A stretch of 32,935 nt of DNA from Clostridia bacterium (GCA_017937505.1 JAGBDL010000021.1:1-32935); one strand, 5' to 3'. Positions 13,199 to 20,927 are shown, counted from the first letter of the stretch. The notes: a model not told the origin generated them from the letters alone. Made by a program: numbers and translations.

Positions 13199-13984
13199 GT
13201 GAACCAGATGCAACGCAGAAAAGCCCTGATTCAGATGCTGCTTTCCGAGCAGCCGGGGCGCTATCGGGGGCTGTCCGTCCCCACGGGAGAGGACATGCAG
13301 CGCAGGCTGCTGCGCGCGCTGCTCAACCTCCGGGAGCCAATGCCCGCCGCGCCGGAGCTGCTTCGGACGCAGGACGAATATCTTCGGGGTGAGCTGTCCA
13401 AAAGGGTCGTTACGGACGCGGATGTGATTCCGGAGCTCCAGCCGGGCATCTGCCTCTGGCGCGGCGATATCACGACGCTTCGCTGCGACGCGATTGTCAA
13501 CGCGGCGAACAGCGCGCTGCTGGGGTGCTTCTGCCCCAACCACGGCTGCATCGACAACGCGATTCACACCTGGGCCGGGATGCAGCTCCGGCTGGCGTGC
13601 AAAGAAATCATGGATGCGCAGGGGCACGAGGAGATAACGGGCACGGCGAAGCTCACGCCTGCATACAACCTTCCCTGTCGCTGTGTGCTGCACACCGTCG
13701 GGCCGATTGTGCATGGTCAGGTGACGCAGGAGGACGAGCGGCTGCTGGCCTCCTGCTATCGCGCCTGCCTCGATCTGGCGGCGGAGCACGCGCTTGGGAG
13801 CGTGGCCTTCTGCTGCATCTCCACAGGCGAGTTCCACTTTCCGCATTCGCTGGCGGCACAGATTGCGATCCGCACCGTGCGCAGCCACGAGGCCGTCCGT
13901 CAGGGCAGAATCAGGGTGATTTTCAATGTTTTTGGTGAGCAGGATGAAGCAATCTACAAACGACTCCTTTGCGCAGCAGATTGA
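13199..13984 (+). CDS. Zinc-type macrodomain, predicted protein ADP-ribosyl hydrolase (SirTM-linked)
   Basis: A 261-residue macrodomain protein. GTG at 13199 gives proper spacing to AAGGGAG; GTG at 13190 and ATG at 13208 are alternatives. Conserved blocks are WRGDIT (89-92), IVNAANSALLGC (99-110), the zinc-binding Cys110/Cys112/His115/Cys117 region CFCPNHGCIDNAIH, and the later phosphate loop CCISTGEFHFP. The cysteine-histidine insert marks the zinc macrodomain class described with SirTM sirtuins, which removes ADP-ribose placed on proteins by SirTM. The N-terminal helical extension is also typical. The SirTM gene overlaps it, so the writer and eraser are co-translated. Confidence 0.92.
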   Translation: MNQMQRRKALIQMLLSEQPGRYRGLSVPTGEDMQRRLLRALLNLREPMPAAPELLRTQDEYLRGELSKRVVTDADVIPELQPGICLWRGDITTLRCDAIVNAANSALLGCFCPNHGCIDNAIHTWAGMQLRLACKEIMDAQGHEEITGTAKLTPAYNLPCRCVLHTVGPIVHGQVTQEDERLLASCYRACLDLAAEHALGSVAFCCISTGEFHFPHSLAAQIAIRTVRSHEAVRQGRIRVIFNVFGEQDEAIYKRLLCAAD

Positions 13985-14837
13985 CCGGCTCGGCGCGGCC
14001 TTGCAGGACGCAGACGCCGTGCTCATCGGCGCGGGTGCGGGGCTTTCCACTGCGGCGGGGCTGACCTACGCCGGCGAGCGCTTTCAAAAGCACTTTGCCG
14101 ACTTTGCCGCGAAATACGGCATCCGCGACATGTATTCCGGCGGGTTCTACCCCTTCTCCTCGCCGGAGGAGCATTGGGCGTGGTGGAGCCGGCATATCCT
14201 CGTGAACCGCTACGACGTGCCCGCGGGCAAGCCGTATCTCGATCTGCTCCGGCTTGTTCATGACCAGGATTATTTTGTGCTGACCACCAACGTGGATCAT
14301 CAGTTCCAGCTGGCGGGCTTTGACAAGGCGCGTCTGTTCTACACACAGGGGGATTACGGCCTCTGGCAGTGCTCAAAGCCCTGCCATCCCAAAACCTACG
14401 ACAACGAGCAGGCCGTGCGGCAGATGGTCAAAAGGCAGCGGGACATGCGGATCCCCTCTGAGCTGGTGCCGCGCTGCCCCGTATGCGGCGCGCCCATGAC
14501 GATGAACCTGCGCTGCGACGACGCCTTCGTGCAGGATGCGGGCTGGTACGCCGCGCGTCAGCGCTATGAGGTTTTTCTCAAGGCGCATGAGCACGCAAAA
14601 ATCCTTCTGCTGGAGTTGGGCGTCGGCTTCAATACGCCCGGCATCATCAAGCTGCCCTTCTGGCGGATGACGGCGGAGAACCCGAAGGCCACCTATGCTT
14701 GCCTGAACCTGGGCGAGGCGTTCTGCCCCGACGAGATCAGCAGCCAGAGCATCTGCCTGGACTGCGATGTAGGGAGCGTTCTGAGCACCCTGCTTGGCGA
14801 TGATTTGCAAAGTCCATGCAGGTTAAATCATTCGTGA
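13944..14837 (+). CDS. SirTM-class sirtuin, predicted protein ADP-ribosyltransferase
   Basis: Class M sirtuins transfer ADP-ribose from NAD to proteins rather than mainly deacylating. The 297-residue product has the NAD loop GAGAGLSTAAGLTY (29-42), TTNVDHQF with Asn116 and Asp118, and FYTQGDYG with Gln135 at the place of the usual sirtuin catalytic His. Zinc ligands are Cys143/Cys147 and the later RCPVCG pair. The His-to-Gln change is the class mark. ATG 13944 has GGTGA five bases upstream; ATG 13926 is equally possible and overlaps the macrodomain gene more. Known relatives modify a lipoylated GcvH-like protein encoded beside them. No gcvH-L or lplA gene is present in this window. Confidence 0.92.
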   Translation: MKQSTNDSFAQQIDRLGAALQDADAVLIGAGAGLSTAAGLTYAGERFQKHFADFAAKYGIRDMYSGGFYPFSSPEEHWAWWSRHILVNRYDVPAGKPYLDLLRLVHDQDYFVLTTNVDHQFQLAGFDKARLFYTQGDYGLWQCSKPCHPKTYDNEQAVRQMVKRQRDMRIPSELVPRCPVCGAPMTMNLRCDDAFVQDAGWYAARQRYEVFLKAHEHAKILLLELGVGFNTPGIIKLPFWRMTAENPKATYACLNLGEAFCPDEISSQSICLDCDVGSVLSTLLGDDLQSPCRLNHS

Positions 14838-14962
14838 TGTGCCGGCGTACATGAGCACGCTCTTTCTATCCGCGATGAACAGGTTTTCTCCCCTTCTTCC
14901 TTTAGGGGCCGGACGCCTCTATGGCAGCGGACAGGCGATTTCACTTGTATAACTTTGTGTTT

Positions 14963-14990
14963 CCACCCGCATACCGGGTGGTTTTTGTTT
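14963..14990 (+). terminator. Terminator of the SirTM operon
   Basis: CCACCCG-CATAC-CGGGTGG followed by TTTTTGTTTT. Bases 14838-14962 hold only a short CCCCT/AGGGG dyad. Confidence 0.9.
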
Positions 14991-15018
14991 TGCTTCGCTC
15001 AACTGCCTGAAGGCGCAG

Positions 15019-15058
15019 CAAAAACGAACTGCTTCAGGGAAAGAAGAAGCAGCTCGTT
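15019..15058 (-). terminator. Terminator of the peptidoglycan-binding protein gene
   Basis: Minus strand AACGAGCTGCTTC and GAAGCAGTTCGTT pair over 13 bp (one G-U) and are followed by TTTTGC. It lies just past the stop codon. Confidence 0.88.
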
Positions 15059-15061
15059 GGC

Positions 15062-16816
15062 TTATTTGATTTGAGAGGAAGCTGTAATATGCGTCATGCC
15101 GAGCTTCTGCGTTGCGTAGTTCACAGCGACGTCAATAGGCTCCTGATTGTCGGCATATTCGATCTGCGTGTCAGAGGTTGTCGAGTGTCTGAAATGCACA
15201 CAGAACTGCCCATCATAATCATTGTCGGTGATGGTCTGAGAGCCGTGTACCTCTCCGTACATGGAGGCCGCGTAGGTATACGTCGTTCCGTTTACCGTCG
15301 CTGTCACGAGGATGGCTTTGCGCGTATAGCTGATCGAGTTCGCATCCGATACGCCCCAAATGGCGCACATGGTTTTCGTATCCGCCGAGGTCTTCGGCTC
15401 AACATCCGCGTGATTGCCGGTAGACTGGATTCGTGCATTGAAGGATTTTCCGGTGGCAACATCCGTGATGGTGATGGTGCTCCCGGTGCTGATGCCGTGA
15501 CTTAAATAGTAGCTCTTCTCATTGAACCAATGCAGATCCAGGACGGATGAAGCAAAGTCGGGCGTACCGGAGCCATTGCCCCTGGAGGCCTCCTCAAGTG
15601 CAGCCATGGTTTTGCTGCCGACAACGCCGTCTGCGGTTAAGCCGTGATCGGCTTGAAACAGCTTGACCGCCGCCTGCGTTTTGTTGCCAAAATGGCCGGT
15701 ACACTCGGCGGCGTAGTAGCCCAGCTCCTTGAGAAGCTCCTGCATCCAAAGGATGGTCGCGCTGGTATCGCCCAGGCCGAAGGATGAACCGGAGGAATCC
15801 GCTGTTCCCGATGAAGAGCCGCCGGAAATGCCCATGGCGTAATCAATGGCAGAGAGCGTTCTGGTGCCGGCGATGCCGTCGGCAGTCAGGCCCTTGGCTT
15901 TTTGGAAAGCCAGAACAGCCGCCTTGGTCAGCGTTCCGTAATGCCCGGTGACGTCGCCATCATAATATCCCAGAGCAGACAGGTTTTCCTGCAGCGCAGA
16001 CACGGCGCTGCCGGTGGAGCCGAGCTGCAGCGAGGAGCTGGAGAGCGTGCTTGTACCCGAGTACAGCTCCGAAAGCTTCGCCATCGTTTGGGTTCCGGGA
16101 ATCCCATCGACGGTCAGACCGTATTTGCTCTGGAAAGAGCGTATGGCCGTTTCTGTCTTTGTGCCGATGTTGCCGGTGATGTCCCCATAGTAATAGCCAA
16201 GCGCTTTGAGCATGGTTTGCGCGCTTCTGACGGTTTCAACGCTCAGATTCACACCGGAAGAGGTGGATGTGCCGCTCTGCAGATACACGCTTGTGAGCTT
16301 GCTGATGGTTTGTGTGCCCGGAATCCCATCGACAGTCAAACCGTATTTCTTTTGAAATGTCCGGATGGCGGCATCGGTTTTTGCACCGATCGAGCCGGTG
16401 ATATCGCCGGTATACAGTCCGATGGCCTTGAGCATGGTTTGAACTTCCTTCACGGTATCCGCGCCGACCCAGGAGGCCGGGGACGCCGATGAGCCGGAAT
16501 ACACCGTCTGTATCTTTTCAAGCGTGTCCCGCCCGGCAATGCCGTCCGCCGTCAGCCCATACTTACTTTGAAACGCCTTGATGGCCGCGACCGTTTTCTC
16601 CCCGGCATGTCCTGTGATGTCGCCGGAATAGTAGCCCAACGCTTTCAGCGTCGTCTGCAAATCCGACACTTCGCTGCCGGCCGATCCCAGCTTGATGGTT
16701 GTTTCGGCCAGAACGCCGATGGTCTGCATGGACAGGATTGCAGCCAGAAGGAGGAGCGCTCCTGTCCTCTTTATAAGACTTCCTGACCTTTGAGCGAGTT
16801 TTGTATTCTTCTTCAT
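15062..16816 (-). CDS. Secreted protein with five peptidoglycan-binding repeats and a C-terminal Cys-His domain
   Basis: A 584-residue exported protein with signal peptide at residues 1-37. Five PG_binding_1 units follow at about 38-104, 118-183, 196-258, 266-329 and 348-413, each with the LGYYxGDITGxxGxKTxxAIxxFQxKYGLTxDGIxG pattern. Low-complexity Ser/Gly/Thr linkers separate them. The last 165 residues form a distinct domain (ADVEP, Tyr-Thr-rich strands, then GQFCVHFRHSTT). It resembles a domain found C-terminal to wall-binding repeats in other Bacillota. The conserved Cys and His in FCVHF could be catalytic, but I cannot assign an enzyme. The start overlaps the stop of a 56-codon gene as ATGA. 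A dyad operator and a two-component system lie upstream. Confidence 0.88.
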   Translation of the reverse strand: MKKNTKLAQRSGSLIKRTGALLLLAAILSMQTIGVLAETTIKLGSAGSEVSDLQTTLKALGYYSGDITGHAGEKTVAAIKAFQSKYGLTADGIAGRDTLEKIQTVYSGSSASPASWVGADTVKEVQTMLKAIGLYTGDITGSIGAKTDAAIRTFQKKYGLTVDGIPGTQTISKLTSVYLQSGTSTSSGVNLSVETVRSAQTMLKALGYYYGDITGNIGTKTETAIRSFQSKYGLTVDGIPGTQTMAKLSELYSGTSTLSSSSLQLGSTGSAVSALQENLSALGYYDGDVTGHYGTLTKAAVLAFQKAKGLTADGIAGTRTLSAIDYAMGISGGSSSGTADSSGSSFGLGDTSATILWMQELLKELGYYAAECTGHFGNKTQAAVKLFQADHGLTADGVVGSKTMAALEEASRGNGSGTPDFASSVLDLHWFNEKSYYLSHGISTGSTITITDVATGKSFNARIQSTGNHADVEPKTSADTKTMCAIWGVSDANSISYTRKAILVTATVNGTTYTYAASMYGEVHGSQTITDNDYDGQFCVHFRHSTTSDTQIEYADNQEPIDVAVNYATQKLGMTHITASSQIK

Positions 16817-16983
16817 CTTCCTTCATGAACCTCTTTCCTTTGAATCTGCCGAAAGGCTGATGTGTCGTAAACATCTGAATACACAGCCCAGCAACATGCG
16901 AGTGATTTGTTTCCTTCTCTGATAAACCCGGAAATCGCGATTGCAAGAAGGAAGGAAAACGCGATCCACGCTGCGAGCTTCAT
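16813..16983 (-). CDS. 56-residue exported or membrane peptide coupled to the PG-binding gene
   Basis: A short minus-strand frame starts at ATG 16983, seven bases after AGAAGG. It codes for MKLAAWIAFSFLLAIAISGF, a signal or membrane span, then a polar tail with a CCW motif and ends KEVHEGR. Its stop TGA overlaps the next gene's ATG (ATGA at 16816-16813), the classic sign of translational coupling. That gene has no well-spaced ribosome site of its own. It has no homologue I know. It could be a real small membrane partner or a leader peptide needed to express the large protein. Confidence 0.65.
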   Translation of the reverse strand: MKLAAWIAFSFLLAIAISGFIREGNKSLACCWAVYSDVYDTSAFRQIQRKEVHEGR

Positions 16984-17112
16984 GTACTGGCCTTCTTTCG
17001 TAAGGGATGGTCATCGGATCCATTTCATGCGGACGCCAAGCTCGTTCTGCGCAATTCCTCTGAGCATACACAGGCGCATCCGGCCAGACGTATAGCCTGA
17101 TGGACTGAATAC

Positions 17113-17118
17113 ATCATA
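17113..17118 (-). promoter_or_regulatory. Candidate -10 of the peptide/PG-binding operon
   Basis: Minus strand TATGAT. The -35 position falls inside the left arm of the dyad at 17127-17170, consistent with an activator-dependent promoter. Confidence 0.4.
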
Positions 17119-17126
17119 ACGCACAA

Positions 17127-17170
17127 GCCTGAAAGAAATCTGAAAAACGGCTTTCAGGTTTCTTTCAGGC
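17127..17170. promoter_or_regulatory. Dyad of four TTTCAGG-type half-sites, probable response-regulator operator
   Basis: A 19-bp arm (17127-17145) and its inverted copy (17152-17170) match at 18 of 19 positions around a 6-base centre. Each arm holds two TTTCAGG-like words 11 bases apart, the usual spacing for OmpR/PhoB-class dimers. It lies between divergent transcription units and next to the -35 of the response-regulator promoter. Confidence 0.65.
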
Positions 17171-17176
17171 TCATGA

Positions 17177-17205
17177 TTTACAATTTTGCCAGGGAATGCT
17201 ATCAT
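17177..17205 (+). promoter_or_regulatory. Promoter of the two-component operon
   Basis: TTTACA (17177-17182), 17-base spacer, TATCAT (17200-17205). Confidence 0.75.
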
Positions 17206-17233
17206 GTGAAGGAACACCGGGCAGGAGGATAGG

Positions 17234-17908
17234 ATGAAGATTCTGATTGTTGAGGATGAGCGCAGGCTGGCCAGGGCGCTCAGGCAGATTCTTGAGGAAG
17301 CCGGCTACGAGGCGGAGACCGTGTACGCCGGAGACGAGGGGCTGCATTATGCCGGCACAAACGCGTACGACCTGATCGTGCTGGATGTGATGCTGCCGGG
17401 CATGGACGGCTTTTCTGTGGTCAGGGCGCTGCGTCAGCAGATGATCCGCGTGCCTGTGCTGATGCTGACAGCGAAATCCTCCGTCGCGGACAAGGTGAAC
17501 GGCCTTGACGCGGGCGCGGACGACTATCTGACCAAGCCCTTTGACCCGGAAGAGCTGCTCGCCCGGATCAGGTGCCTGCTGCGGCGGAGCGACAACGCCG
17601 TTCTGGACGAGATCACCGCCTTCGATCTGCGGCTGACGCTTGCCACCCATCACCTGCTGTGCGGCGAGCGCAGCATTCAGCTGAGCAGTCGCGAGTTCCA
17701 GATCATGCGCCTGATGATGAACAACACCGGCCGCTATCTGTCCAAGGATGAGCTGCTGCTTCGCGCGTGGGATATGGCGACGGAGGCCGGGGACAACTGC
17801 GTGGAAGCGTACATCTCCTTCCTGCGCAAGAAGCTGGTCTACCTGAAAAGCCGAACGGTGATCGCCACGCTCCGCAAGGTAGGCTACCGATTGGAGGAAA
17901 GGCCATGA
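17234..17908 (+). CDS. OmpR/PhoB-family response regulator
   Basis: A 224-residue cytosolic regulator. The ATG at 17234 follows AGGAGGAT. The receiver domain (1-115) has the acid pair ED at 7-8, phospho-acceptor Asp51 (VLDVMLPGMDG), Thr near 79 (LMLTAKS) and Lys near 101 (YLTKPFD). The winged helix (about 128-222) has SSREFQIMRLMM, LLLRAWD, VEAYISFLRKKL and VGYRL. The gene overlaps the kinase gene by four bases (ATGA). The four-half-site dyad just upstream suggests autoregulation and control of the divergent wall-binding protein. The signal is unknown. Confidence 0.96.
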   Translation: MKILIVEDERRLARALRQILEEAGYEAETVYAGDEGLHYAGTNAYDLIVLDVMLPGMDGFSVVRALRQQMIRVPVLMLTAKSSVADKVNGLDAGADDYLTKPFDPEELLARIRCLLRRSDNAVLDEITAFDLRLTLATHHLLCGERSIQLSSREFQIMRLMMNNTGRYLSKDELLLRAWDMATEAGDNCVEAYISFLRKKLVYLKSRTVIATLRKVGYRLEERP

Positions 17909-19161
17909 TGCTGGGGAAGCTCCGGCGGCGCATGGTCTGTGTGCTGATGGCCGTGTTCCTCGTCCTGATTGTCGCTGTCATGATGTGCATGGTTGCCATC
18001 AGCGTCCAGCAGATGGTCACGCAGCAGCAGGAGCTCCTCCGGCGTGTCGCCCAGCAGTCCATGATTCGCCGTCAGGATACTGATGATTCAGCGGAATACA
18101 CGGATGGCATATCGTTCTTTTCGGTTCGCTTTGACCCGTCCGGCAGCGTGACATCCGTATACCGGTATGCCTTTGACATCAGCGAAAGGGCAGCCACCCG
18201 CGCTGCAGAGAAGGCCCTGCGAAGAAGAGGGACAAGCGGCGTGCTGAGCGACCAGCAGCTTCGATACCTGATCCGCACAGATAAGAAAAACTGCACCCGC
18301 GTCACGTTCATCAGCACGGCGCAGGACGAAGCGCAGCAGCGGCGCCAGTTCTTCGCTGCCCTGGTACTGATTCCTCTGCTGATGGTTCTGCTGCTCGTGT
18401 TTGTCGCGATCCCCTTGTCCAGGTGGCTGACCAAACCCGTCCAGAACGCATGGGATGCGCAGCGGGTTTTCATCGCGGATGCCAGTCATGAACTGAAAAC
18501 GCCCCTGACGGTCATTCTGGCGAATCTGTCCATCATGCTGAAGCATAAGCAGCGGACGATTGAAAGCTGTGAGGGATGGATTGAAAGCACACAGGAGGAA
18601 GCGCAGCAGATGCGCAGACTGGTTGAGGAAATGCTGATGCTGGCCAGAGCGGAGGACGAGCAGTCCGCCGCCAGCTTTGCCGAAGTCAGCATTTCTGATC
18701 TTCTGGAGCATACGCTCATGATCATCGAACCTGTCGCCTTTGACAAGGGCGTGACCCTTGAAACCGGCATTGAAGAAAACGTAATGGCGGTTTGCAGTGA
18801 AACGCATATTCGCCAGCTGATGATGATCCTGCTGGACAACGCGATCAAATACGCCGGCGACGAGAAGAAGGTTACGGTTTCCCTCGCGAAAAAGCAGGAT
18901 CGGTGTGAGCTGCGTGTACACAATACCGGCGCGCCCATTCCCACGGCGGCGCTGCCCCATATTTTTGACCGCTTCTATCGCGCGGATGCCAGCCGTTCCA
19001 GCAGCGGCTTTGGGCTTGGCCTCGCGATCGCCCGGCAGATTGCGCAGATGCACAGGGGAGAAATTCGCGTGACCAGCAACGCAAACGAGGGAACAGCGTT
19101 TACTGTTCGGATTCCGCTGAAGCAGCATCGCATGGCTTCCCGACAGTGCAGAAGGCCATGA
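17905..19161 (+). CDS. Membrane sensor histidine kinase
   Basis: A 418-residue kinase paired with the response regulator. Start at ATG 17905, after TTGGAGG. Span one is about residues 11-34, an extracytoplasmic sensor of about 115 residues follows, and span two is about 149-170. The HisKA H-box IADASHELKTPLTVI puts phospho-His at residue 195. The ATPase has LLDNAIKYAG (N-box), HIFDRFYR and SGFGLGLAIARQI (G-box). The sensor region has no domain I recognise. Placement beside a wall-binding protein suggests an envelope signal, which is inference. Confidence 0.95.
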   Translation: MMLGKLRRRMVCVLMAVFLVLIVAVMMCMVAISVQQMVTQQQELLRRVAQQSMIRRQDTDDSAEYTDGISFFSVRFDPSGSVTSVYRYAFDISERAATRAAEKALRRRGTSGVLSDQQLRYLIRTDKKNCTRVTFISTAQDEAQQRRQFFAALVLIPLLMVLLLVFVAIPLSRWLTKPVQNAWDAQRVFIADASHELKTPLTVILANLSIMLKHKQRTIESCEGWIESTQEEAQQMRRLVEEMLMLARAEDEQSAASFAEVSISDLLEHTLMIIEPVAFDKGVTLETGIEENVMAVCSETHIRQLMMILLDNAIKYAGDEKKVTVSLAKKQDRCELRVHNTGAPIPTAALPHIFDRFYRADASRSSSGFGLGLAIARQIAQMHRGEIRVTSNANEGTAFTVRIPLKQHRMASRQCRRP

Positions 19162-19404
19162 TTTGCGCATGGATGTTTGGGCAGGCAGTGTGCTGTCCTG
19201 TTTGTTCATCAGCATCAGGCGCACATCCCGCTATCATCATGGAATCGCAGCCATCTGCGAACACCCGGGAATTGCCACGCTGACTGTGGAAAGCCTTGTG
19301 AACGGTATCATGGAAATCTATGGCAGATCATCTCCGCCGCCCCATCAAGCTATTGGGCGTTGGCGCGCTTGTCGCGCACTTTAACAAAAGAAAGCAGGAA
19401 ATCA
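19162..19404. other. Gene-free stretch after the kinase gene
   Basis: No frame with a ribosome site or a recognisable product is seen. A 30-codon frame at about 19322-19414 lacks a ribosome site. Confidence 0.5.
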
Positions 19405-19435
19405 GGGGCTGATAAGCCCTTGGTTTTTGCTTTTA
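19405..19435 (+). terminator. Probable terminator of the two-component operon
   Basis: GGGGCT-GATA-AGCCCT followed by TGGTTTTTGCTTTT. Confidence 0.6.
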
Positions 19436-19463
19436 GGGCGAAAAAATATTTAAAACAGATAAC

Positions 19464-19493
19464 AAAAAAGTCTGAAAACCAGTGTTTTCAGAC
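19464..19493 (-). terminator. Terminator downstream of the tRNA-Ala fragment
   Basis: Minus strand GTCTGAAAAC-ACTG-GTTTTCAGAC followed by TTTTTT. It directly follows the displaced tRNA 3' part and was probably the original tRNA terminator. Confidence 0.85.
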
Positions 19494-19496
19494 AAA

Positions 19497-19558
19497 TTGT
19501 GGTGGAGCATACCGGATTCGAACCGGTGACCTCTACAATGCGAATGTAGCGCGCTACC
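19497..19558 (-). pseudogene. Displaced 3' part of tRNA-Ala, perfect 62-bp copy
   Basis: Identical over 62 bp to 20925-20986 of the intact tRNA-Ala, including anticodon arm, T arm, acceptor 3' strand and CCA. Upstream of the match (plus 19559 onward) the D arm and 5' acceptor strand are lost: GGGGATG cannot pair fully with ATGCTCC. It is not a functional tRNA. Together with the intact gene it forms a direct repeat typical of attL/attR at a tRNA. Confidence 0.88.
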
Positions 19559-19697
19559 GAACTATCTCTATATCATCCCCGAATACAAGACTGTGGGGAC
19601 TGAGATGTGCAAATTGCAATTTGTCGACCTGTTTTCTTTTTTTTATAATAGCATAATATATTCGACAAAAATAGCCTCTGCATGCCAGAGCATGATG

Positions 19698-20567
19698 TTA
19701 TCGTTCTTTTTTCACTACAGGAATCCATATCTCGCTATACGCATGTCCTTGTCTATCAGGATTCATTTTTGTAAATGAAAACGAAAGGGATTCTGCCAGC
19801 TCATAATCCGCTGTCATAAACCATTCTGCATAAATTCTTGCCATTGTATTTTGAAGTGTGGACGGAAACTCTCCTTCATTTGGAAATACCGCCCATGTTC
19901 CTGCTTTCATTGGCAAAGTTTCTAAGCCTGCACCGATTTCTTTTTCTGTTGTCAAAACACCAATCAAATGTGTCAGATAACCTTCTTCTTTCTTAAACTC
20001 TGTGTCTGAATTATAGGAAACATTGACAACTTCAAACGGTTCCATATTTTGCAGACGATGCATTTCTTCTCTTTGTTCCTGCGTGATGCTGTTTGCAAGA
20101 TCCACAATTGCGTTATTAACTCCTTCAAACTGCATCGGTACTCGTTTACTTACACCGACAAAATTAAATGCCGGTTTTTCAATAATTCTGCATTCCATGC
20201 TGTTTCCTCCACTTACTTTTATTATGAAATTAAATTTGGGAAACACTTTATGTTCCCCCCTCCTTGAAATCTCGGAGGGTAAGAAACCACACCAGTTTTT
20301 AAATGCTCGTGTAAACCCATCCATCGATTGATAGCCATACTTAAAAGCAATATCCGTCACTTTTTTGCCATGAAGCAAATCATAGTTTGCCTCAGACAAT
20401 CTTCGGTTTTTAACATATTCATTGATAGACATACCTGTTAGAAAGAAAAAAACATTTTTAAAATGTAGTTCCGAAACGCTGACTCTTTTCATTGCTTCGT
20501 CAATCACTTTTTCATCCAATAAATGTTCTTCAATATAATTGATGGTGTCGTTTAATTGCTTAAGCAT
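19698..20567 (-). CDS. AraC-family regulator with GyrI-like effector domain, AT-rich and probably acquired
   Basis: A 289-residue protein. The ATG at 20567 follows AAGGAGG. Residues about 1-100 form the double helix-turn-helix (IDEAMKRVSVSELHFKNVFF, then VTDIAFKYGYQSMDGFTRAFKNWCG and PSEIS). The rest from about 125 is a GyrI-like ligand-binding domain (ECRIIEKPAFNFVGVSKRVP to EIWIPVVKK). Such proteins resemble Rob/BltR-type regulators of drug response. Base composition is sharply more A+T rich than the rest of the window, and the gene sits between tRNA-Ala copies, so it was probably gained by transfer. No target gene or integrase accompanies it. Confidence 0.9.
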   Translation of the reverse strand: MLKQLNDTINYIEEHLLDEKVIDEAMKRVSVSELHFKNVFFFLTGMSINEYVKNRRLSEANYDLLHGKKVTDIAFKYGYQSMDGFTRAFKNWCGFLPSEISRRGEHKVFPKFNFIIKVSGGNSMECRIIEKPAFNFVGVSKRVPMQFEGVNNAIVDLANSITQEQREEMHRLQNMEPFEVVNVSYNSDTEFKKEEGYLTHLIGVLTTEKEIGAGLETLPMKAGTWAVFPNEGEFPSTLQNTMARIYAEWFMTADYELAESLSFSFTKMNPDRQGHAYSEIWIPVVKKER

Positions 20568-20723
20568 TTCCTTACCTCCTTGCCACAAATTATAGTAGCT
20601 TTAGGAAACCTTTGCTCGACTTTATCATTATAAAAAAATCGAATTATATTTTTACACATCTGCAAATTCAAGTTTGTCGAGTACATAATAGCACGAATAA
20701 AACTAAGCATCAATCATATAAAG
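20568..20723. other. AT-rich upstream region of the AraC-type gene
   Basis: No gene. A minus-strand TATAAT lies at about 20590-20595 as the probable -10. A GCAAATT...TTGTCGA word near 20660 resembles one near 19611, so both ends of the AT-rich segment carry related sequence. Confidence 0.4.
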
Positions 20724-20756
20724 AAAAAAGCAGAGAAATCTTCCGAATCCTCTGCT
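20724..20756 (-). terminator. Terminator after the decayed tRNA copy
   Basis: Minus strand AGCAGAG and CTCTGCT pair across a 14-base loop and are followed by TTTTTTC. Confidence 0.7.
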
Positions 20757-20777
20757 TCTGGCAAACTATACCCCCAG

Positions 20778-20815
20778 CAATGCGAATGCGCCGCTACCAT
20801 CTGTGCTAATACCCC
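20778..20815 (-). pseudogene. Decayed 5' part of a second tRNA-Ala
   Basis: On the minus strand GGGG-TATTAGCACAG-TGGTAGCG...CATTCGCATTG follows the intact tRNA-Ala through the anticodon CGC with several changes. T arm and 3' acceptor strand are absent. A terminator follows 21 bases on, as for a former tRNA gene. Confidence 0.75.
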
Positions 20816-20865
20816 AAGTGAATTTATTCATTTTCCTTTTCCAATTATCTCTTTGTGCAAATTAT

Positions 20866-20887
20866 CTGATTATAGCGCTATAATCAG
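20866..20887. repeat. Perfect 22-bp palindrome beside the tRNA
   Basis: CTGATTATAGC followed directly by its exact reverse complement GCTATAATCAG, with no spacer. Its position between the tRNA terminator and the decayed copy suggests an operator or recombination site. Nothing more can be said. Confidence 0.7.
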
Positions 20888-20897
20888 TGCATAATGC

Positions 20898-20926
20898 AAA
20901 AGACCTTCTCTATCGAGAAGGTCTTT
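20898..20926 (-). terminator. Terminator of the intact tRNA-Ala
   Basis: Minus strand AAAGACCTTCTC-GATA-GAGAAGGTCTTT, 12-bp perfect stem, then T. Confidence 0.85.
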
Positions 20927-20927
20927 G

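Noticed and set aside
15062..16816. Tandem DNA repeats read as a repeat array or CRISPR
   Set aside because: The periodicity comes from five diverged peptidoglycan-binding protein repeats; spacing and sequence are not those of CRISPR.
19497..19585. A second working tRNA-Ala
   Set aside because: The 5' acceptor strand and D arm do not pair properly; only the 3' part is intact.
19177..19656. A 159-codon plus-strand frame
   Set aside because: It reads through the two terminators and the antisense of the tRNA-Ala fragment; no ribosome site.
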